DNA from: Marinibaculum sp040216765
Lineage (GTDB): Bacteria; Pseudomonadota; Alphaproteobacteria; Ferrovibrionales; Ferrovibrionaceae
NCBI GenBank assembly: GCA_040216765.1
Contig: JAVJON010000053.1
Span: 9,507-73,506 of the forward strand
DNA length: 64,000 nucleotides
Direction of reading: 5' to 3'
Position numbers and translations under genes: made by a program. Under the pieces are notes generated by a model, which saw nothing but the letters and a program-made list of their open reading frames with translations, did not search any database and was not told where the DNA came from. Each line of letters begins with the position of its first letter. The stretch's first letter is position 1. Shown here in pieces: positions 34,367-42,476 of the stretch.

Positions 34367-35641
34367 ATGCGCTCCAACCGGCTTGCCTCCAGCGCGGTCA
34401 ATGAGGGCCGCCTCTGGGACCGCCACGAGCAGATGGCCGCGATCGGCGGCTTCGTGAACGACCAGGGCCATCGCGGCGTCAACCGCGCCGCCTTCTCGGG
34501 CGAGGATATCGCCTCCCGCCGCCTGCTGATCGGCTGGGCGAAGGCGCGCGGCTGGCGCATCGCCAGCGATCCGATCGGCAATATCTTCATCCGCCGCCCG
34601 GGCAGCGACCCGGAGGCCGCGCCGGTGCTGACCGGCAGCCATATGGATACGCAGCCGCGCGGCGGCCGCTTCGACGGCATCTACGGCGTGCTGGCCGGCC
34701 TGGAGGCGATGGAGGCGATGGACGAGGCGGGCATCGTCACCACCCGCCCGATCGACCTGGTCGCCTGGTCGAACGAGGAGGGCGGCCGCTACCAGCCCGG
34801 CACCATGGGCAGCAACACCTTCGTCGGCGGCTATACCCTGGAGCAGATGCAGGCCGCCCGCGACGGCGACGGGATCGAGCTGCGCGATGCGCTGGCCGAG
34901 ACCATGGCCGCGATGAAGGATTTCGCCGGCGACCTGCAGGAGCGGCCGTTCAATTTCCCGATCGCGGCCTGCGTCGAGGCGCATATCGAGCAGGGCCCGC
35001 GGCTGGAGAGCGATGGCCGCAGGATCGGCGTCGTCACCGGCATCCAGGGCATCCGCTGGTACCTGACCAAGGTCTATGGCCGCACCGACCATGCCGGCAC
35101 CACGCCGCTGCGCAAGCGCAAGGATGCGATGCAGGCGACCTTAAGGGTGATCCAGGGCTTCAACGAGCTGATGCACGACCCCGACGACGTGCTGCGCTTC
35201 ACCGTGGCGCGGATGTTCGTGCGCCCCAACGCGCCCTCCTCGGTCGCCAACGAGGTGGAGTTCACCGTCGACTTCCGGCATCCCGACCAGGCCGTGCTGA
35301 CCGAGCGCGGCGACAAGCTGCCCGGCCTGGCGGCCGAGCTGGCCGCGCCCTGCACGGTCGAGATGAACGAGATGATGCATATGGAGCCGACGATCTTCCC
35401 GGAAGACCTGACCAACGTGGTGGAGGCGGCGACCCGCAATCTGGGCCTGTCCTACATGCACCTGCCCTCCGGCGCCTTCCACGATGCCGGCTATGTCGCC
35501 AAGGTCGCGCCGACCACGATGATCTTCATCCCCTGCCGCGCCGGGGTCAGCCACAACGAGGCCGAGGACGCCAATGCCGCCGACTGCGCCGCCGGCGCCC
35601 AGGTCCTCGCCGACACCCTGGTTGCGCTCGCCAACCGGTAG
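34367..35641 (+). CDS. Zn-dependent N-carbamoyl-L-amino acid hydrolase / allantoate amidohydrolase family
   Basis: A 424-residue M20/M28-type amidohydrolase. Metal ligands are visible in GSHMDTQPRGGRFDGIYG (His, Asp), WSNEEGGRYQPGTMGS (Glu), CVEAHIEQGP (His) and GVSHNEAED (His). The lid-domain TDHAGTTPL contacts substrate in the family. These enzymes split N-carbamoyl-L-amino acids or allantoate, releasing ammonia and CO2. Placed after hyuAB, the natural role is hydrolysis of the carbamoyl product of hydantoin opening. The start at 34367 (MRSNRLASSAVNEGRLW) was chosen because the open frame upstream runs through hyuB in another frame. Allantoate and beta-ureido acids remain possible substrates. 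Confidence 0.85.
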   Translation: MRSNRLASSAVNEGRLWDRHEQMAAIGGFVNDQGHRGVNRAAFSGEDIASRRLLIGWAKARGWRIASDPIGNIFIRRPGSDPEAAPVLTGSHMDTQPRGGRFDGIYGVLAGLEAMEAMDEAGIVTTRPIDLVAWSNEEGGRYQPGTMGSNTFVGGYTLEQMQAARDGDGIELRDALAETMAAMKDFAGDLQERPFNFPIAACVEAHIEQGPRLESDGRRIGVVTGIQGIRWYLTKVYGRTDHAGTTPLRKRKDAMQATLRVIQGFNELMHDPDDVLRFTVARMFVRPNAPSSVANEVEFTVDFRHPDQAVLTERGDKLPGLAAELAAPCTVEMNEMMHMEPTIFPEDLTNVVEAATRNLGLSYMHLPSGAFHDAGYVAKVAPTTMIFIPCRAGVSHNEAEDANAADCAAGAQVLADTLVALANR

Positions 35642-35670
35642 GGGCCGCGACGCCAACCTTTTCAACTCGC

Positions 35671-35762
35671 GTCATCCCGGCCCTGAGCCGGGATCCATTC
35701 CGCAAGCCCTGAAGGACCGCAGAGCCGGCGGAATGGATCCTCGGGTCAAGCCCGATGATGAC
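35671..35762. repeat. REP-like palindrome, complete unit
   Basis: The outer arms GTCATCCCGGCCCTGAGCCG and CGGGTCAAGCCCGATGATGA face each other, with inner arms GGATCCATTCCG and CGGAATGGATCC and a variable centre. It is the same family as at 37702, 48816 and 61209. It sits between the Zn-carbamoylase and the nitrilase-type gene. Confidence 0.75.
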
Positions 35763-35780
35763 CGACAGGGGAGCCCGCAC

Positions 35781-36719
35781 ATGTCCCGCATCCTGACCGT
35801 TGCCGCCGCCCAGATGGGCCCGATCGCCCGCGACGAGAGCCGCCAGGCCGTGGTCGCGCGCCTGATCGACATGCTGCGCCAGGCGAAGGACCGCGGCGCG
35901 GACCTGGTGGTCTATCCGGAGCTCTGCCTGACCACCTTCTTTCCGCGCTGGATGATCGGGGACCAGGACGAGGTCGACAGCTGGTTCGAGCGCAGCATGC
36001 CCAACCCGGCGGTCCACCCGCTGTTCGAGGCCGCGCGGGCGGCAGAGATCGGCTTCTCCTTCGGCTATGCCGAGCTGGCGGAGGAGGAGGGCCGCACAAG
36101 GCGCTTCAACACCGCGATCCTGGTCGACAAGGCCGGCAAGGTCAGCCTGAAATACCGCAAGGTGCACCTGCCCGGCCATGCCGAGCCGCAGGAGGGCCGC
36201 CGCTTCCAGCACCTGGAGAAGCGCTATTTCGAGCCCGGCAACCTGGGCTTCCCGGTAAAGCGCACGATGGGCGCGAACATGGGGATCTGCATCTGCAACG
36301 ACCGCCGCTGGCCGGAGACCTACCGGGTGATGGGCCTGCAGGATGTCGAGATGGTGCTCTGCGGCTACAACACGCCGACCGACCATGTGCAGGACCCGGC
36401 GATCAACCGGCTGTCGGATTTCCACAACCACCTGTCGATGCAGGCCGGCGCCTACCAGAACGCCACCTGGGTGGTCGGCGTCGCCAAGGGCGGCGTGGAG
36501 GAAGGCTCGGAGATGATCGCCCATTCCGCGATCTTCGCGCCGTCCGGCGAGATCGTCGCGCTCGCCGCCACCATGGAGGACGAGGTCGTCACCTTCGCCT
36601 GCGACCTGGAGATGGGCCGCAAGTACAAGGAGACCATCTTCAACTTCGCCGCCCATCGCGAGCCCGACGCCTACCGCCTGATCGTCGAGCGCAAGGGGGC
36701 GGTGGCGCCGGCGGGCTGA
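35781..36719 (+). CDS. N-carbamoyl-D-amino acid hydrolase (nitrilase superfamily)
   Basis: A 312-residue C-N hydrolase that cleaves N-carbamoyl-D-amino acids to D-amino acid, CO2 and ammonia. The catalytic Glu-Lys-Cys triad is visible at Glu47 (VVYPELCL), Lys127 (KYRKVHLPG) and Cys172 (ICICNDRRWPE). As I recall, these are the same positions as in the Agrobacterium D-carbamoylase (304 residues), which supports this over N-carbamoylputrescine amidase or beta-ureidopropionase. The ATG at 35781 directly follows the REP-like repeat; an AGGGGAGC lies upstream. Same direction as hyuA-hyuB and the Zn-carbamoylase. Confidence 0.82.
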   Translation: MSRILTVAAAQMGPIARDESRQAVVARLIDMLRQAKDRGADLVVYPELCLTTFFPRWMIGDQDEVDSWFERSMPNPAVHPLFEAARAAEIGFSFGYAELAEEEGRTRRFNTAILVDKAGKVSLKYRKVHLPGHAEPQEGRRFQHLEKRYFEPGNLGFPVKRTMGANMGICICNDRRWPETYRVMGLQDVEMVLCGYNTPTDHVQDPAINRLSDFHNHLSMQAGAYQNATWVVGVAKGGVEEGSEMIAHSAIFAPSGEIVALAATMEDEVVTFACDLEMGRKYKETIFNFAAHREPDAYRLIVERKGAVAPAG

Positions 36720-36727
36720 CGGGGGCG

Positions 36728-37222
36728 CTACGCCCCTTCGCCCGCACGCGCCAGGACGGCCTTCAGAAGGTCGGGGCCGAGGAAATGGCCCCAGCCCTGC
36801 CATGCGGCGAGGATCGGGGCGATGGCCACGACATGCCCCTGGGCCTTGGCGGCAAGCAGGATGCCGGCGCTGCCGATCACCGGAATGCCGATCTGCCTGG
36901 CCACCCGGCGCCCGATCCGCTCATCCTTCAGGACGCCGCACTCCAGTTGGCGGGCAAGAGCGATCGCCGCCAGTTCGCCGGCGTCGAGCATGGGGGGCAG
37001 TCCTCCCGGCCATGCGAGCGGAATGTCCGGCCTCACATCGATCAGGCCGTCATCGCTGGCACGCAGGATCGCTTGTGCACCTGGCCGGTGCCGGGCGGCG
37101 GTGCATTCCGTCATGACCGTGTCGGGCAGGATCACCTGCCCTGCCACCGCGGCCAGGACGCCCAGCAGGTCGCTGCGCGCCAGGACAATCAACGGCGAGG
37201 CGTCGGAGACGATCAGGCTCAT
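36728..37222 (-). CDS. DUF3368 PIN-like toxin of a type II toxin-antitoxin pair
   Basis: A 164-residue PIN-fold protein with the expected acidic residues: SDASPLIVLARSDLLG at the start, LDAGELAAIALARQLECGVL in the middle and KDERIGRRVARQIGIPVIGS after. DUF3368 proteins are VapC-like ribonucleases or relatives. Its ATG overlaps the stop of the antitoxin gene (ATGA), the usual coupling of antitoxin first, toxin second. The C-terminus ends at 36728, 8 bases from the convergent D-carbamoylase stop. Confidence 0.82.
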   Translation of the reverse strand: MSLIVSDASPLIVLARSDLLGVLAAVAGQVILPDTVMTECTAARHRPGAQAILRASDDGLIDVRPDIPLAWPGGLPPMLDAGELAAIALARQLECGVLKDERIGRRVARQIGIPVIGSAGILLAAKAQGHVVAIAPILAAWQGWGHFLGPDLLKAVLARAGEGA

Positions 37223-37548
37223 CGGGCGAGCGCCGCCAGCTCCCCCTCGATGTCTTCGGCCGGATAATCCACCGCCGGGATGCCCATGGCCCCCAGCCGC
37301 TCGATGAAGAGCTCGACGGGCAGGCCGGCAAGCTTCGCCGCCTTGCCAAGGCTCACGACCCGGTCGGCGAACAGGCGGCAGGCCAGGGCGACGGCAACGC
37401 CCTGTTCAAGGAGGTGCGCGTCGAGCGGGACGGCGACGAAGAGCGGCCGGCCGTGCTTTGCCACGACCGACAGCCGGCCGGCCTCCGCCTCGCGCACCAG
37501 CTCGCCCGTGCGTTCGCGCAGGTCCCGGATCGAAAAGCTTTCCATCAT
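37219..37548 (-). CDS. Antitoxin with Phd/YefM-like N-terminus and UPF0175-like C-terminus
   Basis: About 109 residues from the tandem ATGs at 37548/37545. The first half (MESFSIRDLRERTGELVREA, then LSVVAKHGRPLFVAVPLD) is the Phd/YefM DNA-binding domain; the second half (VVSLGKAAKLAGLPVELFIE, then MGIPAVDYPAEDIEGELAAL) matches UPF0175, a ribbon-helix-type partner family of DUF3368 toxins. It should bind its own promoter and neutralise the PIN protein. The frame is open far upstream, but upstream codons overlap the REP-like repeat and look non-coding. Confidence 0.78.
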   Translation of the reverse strand: MMESFSIRDLRERTGELVREAEAGRLSVVAKHGRPLFVAVPLDAHLLEQGVAVALACRLFADRVVSLGKAAKLAGLPVELFIERLGAMGIPAVDYPAEDIEGELAALAR

Positions 37549-37701
37549 GGGCTCCACGAATGTTCCACGATTTGATAGCACAAATATGGTGGTTCGGGTC
37601 GGCATTCCAGGGGTTGTCACCACAGTTGACGGGCGGGCCATGACAGAGGAGGGGAGGGCGGAGCCCGGGCGTCGCTTTCCTGCCGGCCAATTCACCCGGC
37701 C

Positions 37702-37790
37702 GTCGTCCCCGGGCTTGACCCGGGGACCCATTCCGCGACCCTGGACGCCCCGCAGAGCCCGCGACCACCGAATGGGGAGCCGAGGATGAC
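37702..37790. repeat. REP-like palindrome whose right arm overlaps a start codon
   Basis: The left arm GTCGTCCCCGGGCTTGACCC (37702 on) and the right arm GAGCCGAGGATGAC (to 37790) flank a degenerate centre. The right arm supplies both a GAGG and the ATG (37786) of the following small gene. Confidence 0.6.
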
Positions 37791-38085
37791 CGAGACAGCA
37801 GACAACCGCGACAGGCCTCGGCCCGAGCAGAGCTTCTTCGCCGACCCGGCGCTGGACCGGGTGTTCGGCGTGGTGATGGCGCTGGCCACCGAGGTCTGGG
37901 TGCTGAAGGACCGGCAGGCGGCGCTGGAACGCGGGCTGGAGGCGCGTGGCATCGCGCTGCGGGAGCTGCTGGATGCCGAGCCGGACGCGGCGGAACGCAG
38001 CGCCATGGCGGCGGAGCGCGAGGCCTTTGTCGCGCACCTGATGGACAATATGCTGGGCCGGCAGGCCTCGGTCGGCGCGTCATAG
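37786..38085 (+). CDS. Small helical protein paired with a methyltransferase, module 1
   Basis: A 99-residue protein of unrecognised family. It shares with the 102-residue protein at 61469 the pattern PEQSxFxDPAxDRxxxxVMxLA, then WVxKDRxxALExxLxxxG and a final LxDNxxGR. It is predicted to be all-helical, perhaps coiled-coil, soluble and acidic. The ATG lies inside the right arm of a REP-like repeat. The methyltransferase gene begins 10 bases after its stop, so the two are co-transcribed. In module 2 the same pair is divergent. A role as methyltransferase partner or regulator is inference. Confidence 0.72.
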   Translation: MTETADNRDRPRPEQSFFADPALDRVFGVVMALATEVWVLKDRQAALERGLEARGIALRELLDAEPDAAERSAMAAEREAFVAHLMDNMLGRQASVGAS

Positions 38086-38095
38086 GGCAACCGGC

Positions 38096-39163
38096 ATGGA
38101 CGATCGCAGCTTCACCGCCGCGCAGGATGTCATCCTGGACATCAAGCGGCACTGGACGACCCGGCTCTATCCGGCGCTGAAGGCAGAATATCGCGCCCGC
38201 GCCGAGGCGTCCGGCGCGGAGCCGCAGGACGTGGCCGGGGTCGCCGACCTGGTCGCCGACACCCCGCTCTATCGCGGCTATGCCTGGCTGGAGCGGCACC
38301 TGCAGCGGATGAAATACAGCGGCCGCTACGGCCTGGTGCCCTATCACGCGGAGCGGCAGGCGGCGCTGGCGGCGCAGGTCGCGGCAGTGCCGGCCGACGC
38401 CAGGGCGGAGACCGACCCGGATCTGGCCTTCCCGAAATACTACACCGCGGTCGACATCCACCAGCATCCGGGCGGCGTCTGGCGCGACCCCTTCGCCGCC
38501 TTCGTCTACGAGCGCGGCGCGCGGTCGACGACCCCGATGCTGGGCACCCGGCATCGCGACCTGCACGGCCGCTTCACCGACCTGGTCGCGGCCGGTGGCC
38601 CCGCACCGGCGCGGATCCTCGACATGGGCTGCGGTTTCGGGAAGTCGACCGGGCCGTTCTGGGAAGCGTTCCGCGCCGCGGAGGTCCATGGCATCGACCT
38701 GTCGGCCCCTTGCGTGGAGCTGGCCGCTGCCGATGCCGCGGCGGCGCAGGCGCGCCATGTGCGGTTCCGCCAGATGGATGCCTGCACCACCGACTATCCG
38801 GACGGCAGCTTCGACCTGGTGACCTCCACCATGCTGCTGCACGAGATGCCGCCGCGGGAGATCGGCCGGCTGCTGGACGAGGCGAAGCGCCTGCTGGCGC
38901 CCGGCGGGCGCATGGTGCACCTGGATTTCTGGCTGCTGCCGGATGCCTTCGCGCGGTTCATCCATTACGGCCATGCGCGGCGCAACAACGAGCCCTTCAT
39001 GCCGCCCTTCGCGGAGATGGACGTGGCGGCGGAACTGCAGGCCCGCGGCTTCCGCAACGTCGCGGTGGAGCCGTTCGCCGAGGCCGAGGGGGTCGACACT
39101 GCCGACAGCCCGACCTGGCGTTTCCCCTGGACGGTGATCGCGGGCGCGGCGCCCACGGCCTGA
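38096..39163 (+). CDS. SAM-dependent methyltransferase with unusual N-terminal helical domain, module 1
   Basis: A 355-residue protein. Residues 1-165 or so are a helical extension (WLERHLQRMKYSG, FPKYYTAVDIHQHPGGVWRD) shared with the paralogue at 61969. The class I fold follows with motif I ILDMGCGFGKST (about 180), VHGIDLSAPCVELA, FDLVTSTMLLHEMPPREIGR (about 240) and LLAPGGRMVHLDFW. The C-terminal block HARRNNEPFMPPFAEMDVAA and the ending WRFPW are also shared. The substrate is unknown; the domain recalls ubiquinone/menaquinone-type methyltransferases, but the N-terminal part does not. It is convergent with the MscS gene, 7 bases apart. Confidence 0.8.
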   Translation: MDDRSFTAAQDVILDIKRHWTTRLYPALKAEYRARAEASGAEPQDVAGVADLVADTPLYRGYAWLERHLQRMKYSGRYGLVPYHAERQAALAAQVAAVPADARAETDPDLAFPKYYTAVDIHQHPGGVWRDPFAAFVYERGARSTTPMLGTRHRDLHGRFTDLVAAGGPAPARILDMGCGFGKSTGPFWEAFRAAEVHGIDLSAPCVELAAADAAAAQARHVRFRQMDACTTDYPDGSFDLVTSTMLLHEMPPREIGRLLDEAKRLLAPGGRMVHLDFWLLPDAFARFIHYGHARRNNEPFMPPFAEMDVAAELQARGFRNVAVEPFAEAEGVDTADSPTWRFPWTVIAGAAPTA

Positions 39164-39170
39164 GCGGCCG

Positions 39171-40046
39171 TCAGCCGGCCTCGTCTTCCCGGTCCCGGCC
39201 GTCCTGCCGCAGGGTCACCACCCGCTGCGGGAAGGGGATCTCGATCCCGGCCGCGTCCAGCGCGCGCTTGACCGCGCGGACCACCTGGTCGCGCGAGGTG
39301 CGGATGTCCACCGGGCGGGAGCCGGTCCACCAGGCGACCTCGAAGTCGATCGAGGACTCGCCGAAGCCATGGGCGAAGACCTGCACGTCGCGGATATCGT
39401 CGCGCACGCTGTCCACGGCGGTCACGGCGTCGTGGATCACCTCGCGCGCCCGGTCGGCATCCTCGCCATAGGCGATGCCGCAGATGATCCGCGCGCGGCG
39501 GAAGGACAGGTTGGTCCGCACCGTCACCGGGTTCTGGAACAGCTTGGCATTCGGCACGACGACGAGCTGGCCGTCGGTCTGGCGCACATGGGTGTCGCGG
39601 ACCGAGATGCGCTCGACCGCGCCCTCGATCTCGTCGCATTCCACATGGTCCCCGATCGCGAAGGGCTCGCGCAGCAGGATCAGGATGCCGGCGAAGAAGT
39701 TCTCGAAGATGTCCTTGAAGGCGAAGCCGATGGCGATCGAGCCGAGCCCCAGCGCGGTCAGCACGTCGGCCGGGGTGACCGAGGGGAAGGCGATGGCCGA
39801 CGCGGTCAGGAGGCCCAGCACCCAGACCAGCGCCGCGGCAAGCATGCCGATCACCTCGACCAGCGCGGTGCGGAAGCGCAGCCGCCCGCCGCCCTGCTCG
39901 ATCAGCCGCCGGACCGCCCAGGCGGCCAGCCCGGTCAGCACCACGGCCAGCAGCGCGCCGAGGATGCGCGGCGAGGCGGCGAGCAGGCCGTGCAGATGGC
40001 CGAGGATCCGCTCGTGGATCCCGGAAAGGATGGCAGGCCAGGTCAT
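39171..40046 (-). CDS. Mechanosensitive ion channel of the MscS family
   Basis: A 291-residue inner-membrane channel. Three hydrophobic segments come first (LGALLAVVLTGLAAWAVRRL, VIGMLAAALVWVLGLLTASA, then the pore-lining ALGLGSIAIGFAFKDIFENF), followed by the cytoplasmic beta and alpha/beta domains (GDHVECDEIEGAVERISVRD, VVVPNAKLFQNPV). Such channels release solutes on osmotic downshock. The internal ATG at 40046 is preferred over an upstream start at 40076 because it starts directly before the amphipathic leader. No operon partner is evident. Confidence 0.87.
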   Translation of the reverse strand: MTWPAILSGIHERILGHLHGLLAASPRILGALLAVVLTGLAAWAVRRLIEQGGGRLRFRTALVEVIGMLAAALVWVLGLLTASAIAFPSVTPADVLTALGLGSIAIGFAFKDIFENFFAGILILLREPFAIGDHVECDEIEGAVERISVRDTHVRQTDGQLVVVPNAKLFQNPVTVRTNLSFRRARIICGIAYGEDADRAREVIHDAVTAVDSVRDDIRDVQVFAHGFGESSIDFEVAWWTGSRPVDIRTSRDQVVRAVKRALDAAGIEIPFPQRVVTLRQDGRDREDEAG

Positions 40047-40192
40047 GGGCGTGTTTCGGTCCCGAGGTCTCGGCAAGGCATGGCGGGGCCCGGATGGCCC
40101 GGCACCCTCACGCGTAGGGAACCGGCGAAGCGCAGCGGAGGTTCCGGCGCGGGGCTAAGGCGCGGGCCGCCGGAGGGCAATCTTCTCCACGT

Positions 40193-40396
40193 TCAGCGGG
40201 GCAGACCCTGCGCGTCGTACAGGTCGCCGTGATCGGAGGTAAGTCCGCGCCCTCCGCACTGTTCCGCACAATGCCGGGCGATGGCGAGCAGTTCTGCGGC
40301 ATCGGCCCGGCGCGGCCCGATTGCGGTCGTGGCGCTCTTGCCGGCCGGATCGCGGGCCTGACGATGAACGTCGTCGTCCCTTATGTCCGATGGCAT
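40193..40396 (-). CDS. Small hypothetical protein, 67 residues
   Basis: It begins MPSDIRDDDVHRQARDPAGK and ends DLYDAQGLPR. It is highly charged with no membrane segment or motif I recognise. Support for coding comes from a good GGAGG 7 bases before the ATG and from its being on the same strand as, and 88 bases after, the beta-propeller gene. It could be a chance frame, since long frames are common at this GC content. Confidence 0.4.
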   Translation of the reverse strand: MPSDIRDDDVHRQARDPAGKSATTAIGPRRADAAELLAIARHCAEQCGGRGLTSDHGDLYDAQGLPR

Positions 40397-40484
40397 CGGA
40401 ATCCTCCAATCCGCCAGAGTTGGCGCCGCAGAAAGGACGCCCCAGAATAGGCGTCCCGGAGGAACAGATCGAGCGTCGCCGGTT

Positions 40485-41123
40485 TCACCCCCGCCGTGGC
40501 CGGCGGACCACCCGCACCCTGCCGCTGGGGCCGCCGCCGCAGAAGAAGCGGTCGCCGCCGTCGGATTCCAGGCCGGACACACCCATGCCGGCCGGCAGGT
40601 CGAGCTGTTCCAGCACCCGGCCGTCCGCCGGATCGATGCGGCGCAGGCCGCTTTCCTCGCCTTCCCAGATGCCGTGCCACAGCTCGTCCTCGACCCAGGT
40701 CACCCCGGTGACGAAGCGGTCGGACTGGATGGTGCGCAGCACAGCGCCGGTGGCGGGGTCGACCTGGTGGATCTTCCGCTCGCGGTAGCGGCCGACCCAG
40801 AGCGAGCCCTCCGCCCAGGCCATGCCGGAATCCGCGCCACCGCCCGGCGCGGGGATCGTCGACAGCACCTCGCCCGTCGCGGGATCGATCTTCTGGATGC
40901 GGTCCTCGGCGATCTGGAACAGGTGGCTGCCGTCGAAGGCGGTGCCGGCATCCGCCGGCATGGCGATCGTGCGCAGGACCGCACCGCTCGCGGGGTCGAG
41001 GGCGCTCAGCCCGATATCGGAGCCGAACCAGACATGCCGGCCGTCCCAGGTGAGCCCATGCACGGAGGCGATCCCGGGGAAAGGCCCGAACTCGCCGATG
41101 ATCTCTGCTGCTGCGTGTTTCAT
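40485..41123 (-). CDS. Beta-propeller protein (YVTN/SMP-30-like repeats)
   Basis: A 212-residue soluble protein of repeating blades with the theme ALDPASGAVLRTI, KIDPATGEVLSTI, QVDPATGAVLRTI and RIDPADGRVLEQL, each preceded by a W-rich strand (HGLTWDGRHVWFGSD, GMAWAEGSLWVGR, GVTWVEDELWHG). This is a half-sized or five- to six-bladed propeller like those in glutamine cyclotransferase-like or lactonase-like proteins. No signal peptide is visible, so it is probably cytoplasmic. Substrate unknown. It lies 9 bases after the regulator stop on the same strand, so may be co-transcribed with it. Confidence 0.7.
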   Translation of the reverse strand: MKHAAAEIIGEFGPFPGIASVHGLTWDGRHVWFGSDIGLSALDPASGAVLRTIAMPADAGTAFDGSHLFQIAEDRIQKIDPATGEVLSTIPAPGGGADSGMAWAEGSLWVGRYRERKIHQVDPATGAVLRTIQSDRFVTGVTWVEDELWHGIWEGEESGLRRIDPADGRVLEQLDLPAGMGVSGLESDGGDRFFCGGGPSGRVRVVRRPRRG

Positions 41124-41132
41124 GGCGCCATG

Positions 41133-42371
41133 CTAGCCGCGCCCCGGCAGGGCGGGGAGTAACAAGACTGACGGGAAACCGGCGCTGCTCGGGAAGCCGG
41201 GAACCGGCGGGCTCATCCAGCGGCGCGCCCGCCCGCGGCCCAGGGCTTGCACCTTGCCCGCCGCCGACAGCGCCTCCAGCGCCCGCTGCACGCTGCGCTG
41301 GCTCGATCCCAGCGCCAGCGCCAGGGCAGAGCTCGACCAGGCCTCGCCATCGGCGAGGCAGGCCAGCAGCCCGGCATGGGCTTCCTCCACCGGCGGCGCC
41401 AGCACCGCGACCCCGGACCCGCCGGCTGGCACCAGCGCGAAGCCGCGCCGCGTCGCCGTCACCCCGGCCAGGCCCTTCAGGGCCGCCCGCAGGCGCCCGA
41501 CTTCCACCCGCAGGCGCGCGCGATGCGACTCGTCGGCCTCCTTCGCGCCGAAGGCCCGGGCCAGCAATGCCCCGCGCGCCATGTCGCCGGGCCAGGCCTC
41601 GGCCAGCGCGCGGGCCAGCGCGAACAGCACCGGCCGGCGGTCGAGCGCCACGGTCCGGCCGGCGCCGCGGACGGCACGGCGACAGGCATCGACGACCAGC
41701 GCATCCGTGGCCAGCAGCGCCTCCACCTCCGCCAGGTCCAGGAGGCGTGCCACGCCGGGGGCGAGCAGGCGCGCCGCCGGTGCCCGAAGCCGGCGGGACG
41801 CCGCCGCGACCTCCTCGCCCAGCGCGGGGATCGCCGCCGACCGTGCCGCCTGCGCGGCGCGGTCCAGCGCTTCGCGGGCCGCTTCCGCCCGCAGGCGGCG
41901 CATCGCGATGCCGGCGATCACCAGCTCCAGGCCGGCCCGCGAGGCCGGCGGGAGCGCCACCGGGTCGAGGCCGTCGAGCCGGCTCTCGGCCGCGTCCAGC
42001 CGGCCAATCAGCAGCAGGCGCCGGGCCGCGAGATAGCGGGCATGTGCCGCGTTCGTCCGGTCGCCGCGCGCTGCGAGCAGGTCGGCGGCCTTGTCCAACA
42101 TGTCGGCGGGCCCGGCCAGGTCGCGGCTGACCAGGGCGATCTCGGCGGCCGCCACGGTGCAGCGCGCACGGGCCACCGCCTCCCGCGGGCCGAACGCGCG
42201 CGCGGCGCCGCGGAGCAGGCTGCGCGCACGCTCCAGGTCGCCGAGCTGCGCCATCGCGATGCCGCGCAGCGCGAGTGCCGCCGCATCCTCGCGCAGCGCG
42301 ATGCGGTTCAGGGCGCCCAGCGGGTCGCCGGCGGCAAGCGCGCGGCCTGCGGCATTGATCAGCGAGTCCAT
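41133..42371 (-). CDS. Helix-turn-helix regulator with TPR-like N-terminus, divergent from DUF899
   Basis: A 412-residue protein. The first 210 residues are Ala/Arg-rich helical repeats resembling TPRs (LALRGIAMAQLGDLERARSL). An OmpR/SARP-like winged helix follows (VALDRRPVLFALARALAEAW, then RARLRVEVGRLRAALKGLAG), and then a second HTH (SSSALALALGSSQRSVQRAL). Such regulators sit next to DUF899 genes in many proteobacteria. It is divergent from the DUF899 gene, with 105 bases between starts, so it probably controls that gene and itself. The signal is unknown. Confidence 0.75.
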   Translation of the reverse strand: MDSLINAAGRALAAGDPLGALNRIALREDAAALALRGIAMAQLGDLERARSLLRGAARAFGPREAVARARCTVAAAEIALVSRDLAGPADMLDKAADLLAARGDRTNAAHARYLAARRLLLIGRLDAAESRLDGLDPVALPPASRAGLELVIAGIAMRRLRAEAAREALDRAAQAARSAAIPALGEEVAAASRRLRAPAARLLAPGVARLLDLAEVEALLATDALVVDACRRAVRGAGRTVALDRRPVLFALARALAEAWPGDMARGALLARAFGAKEADESHRARLRVEVGRLRAALKGLAGVTATRRGFALVPAGGSGVAVLAPPVEEAHAGLLACLADGEAWSSSALALALGSSQRSVQRALEALSAAGKVQALGRGRARRWMSPPVPGFPSSAGFPSVLLLPALPGRG

Positions 42372-42476
42372 CGGAATCCCGCCAGACTTGTCACTCTCGC
42401 CCGCCCAGCCCCCTGCCTACCTTCCCTGTCGACGGGCCCGGGCAGGCCGGCCCGGCACAGAGACAGGAGAGCCACT

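Noticed and set aside
40050..40190. Possible riboswitch (cobalamin-like GC-rich folding) between mscS and the small gene
   Set aside because: Short complementary GC stretches are present, but no conserved core motif of a known riboswitch could be found.
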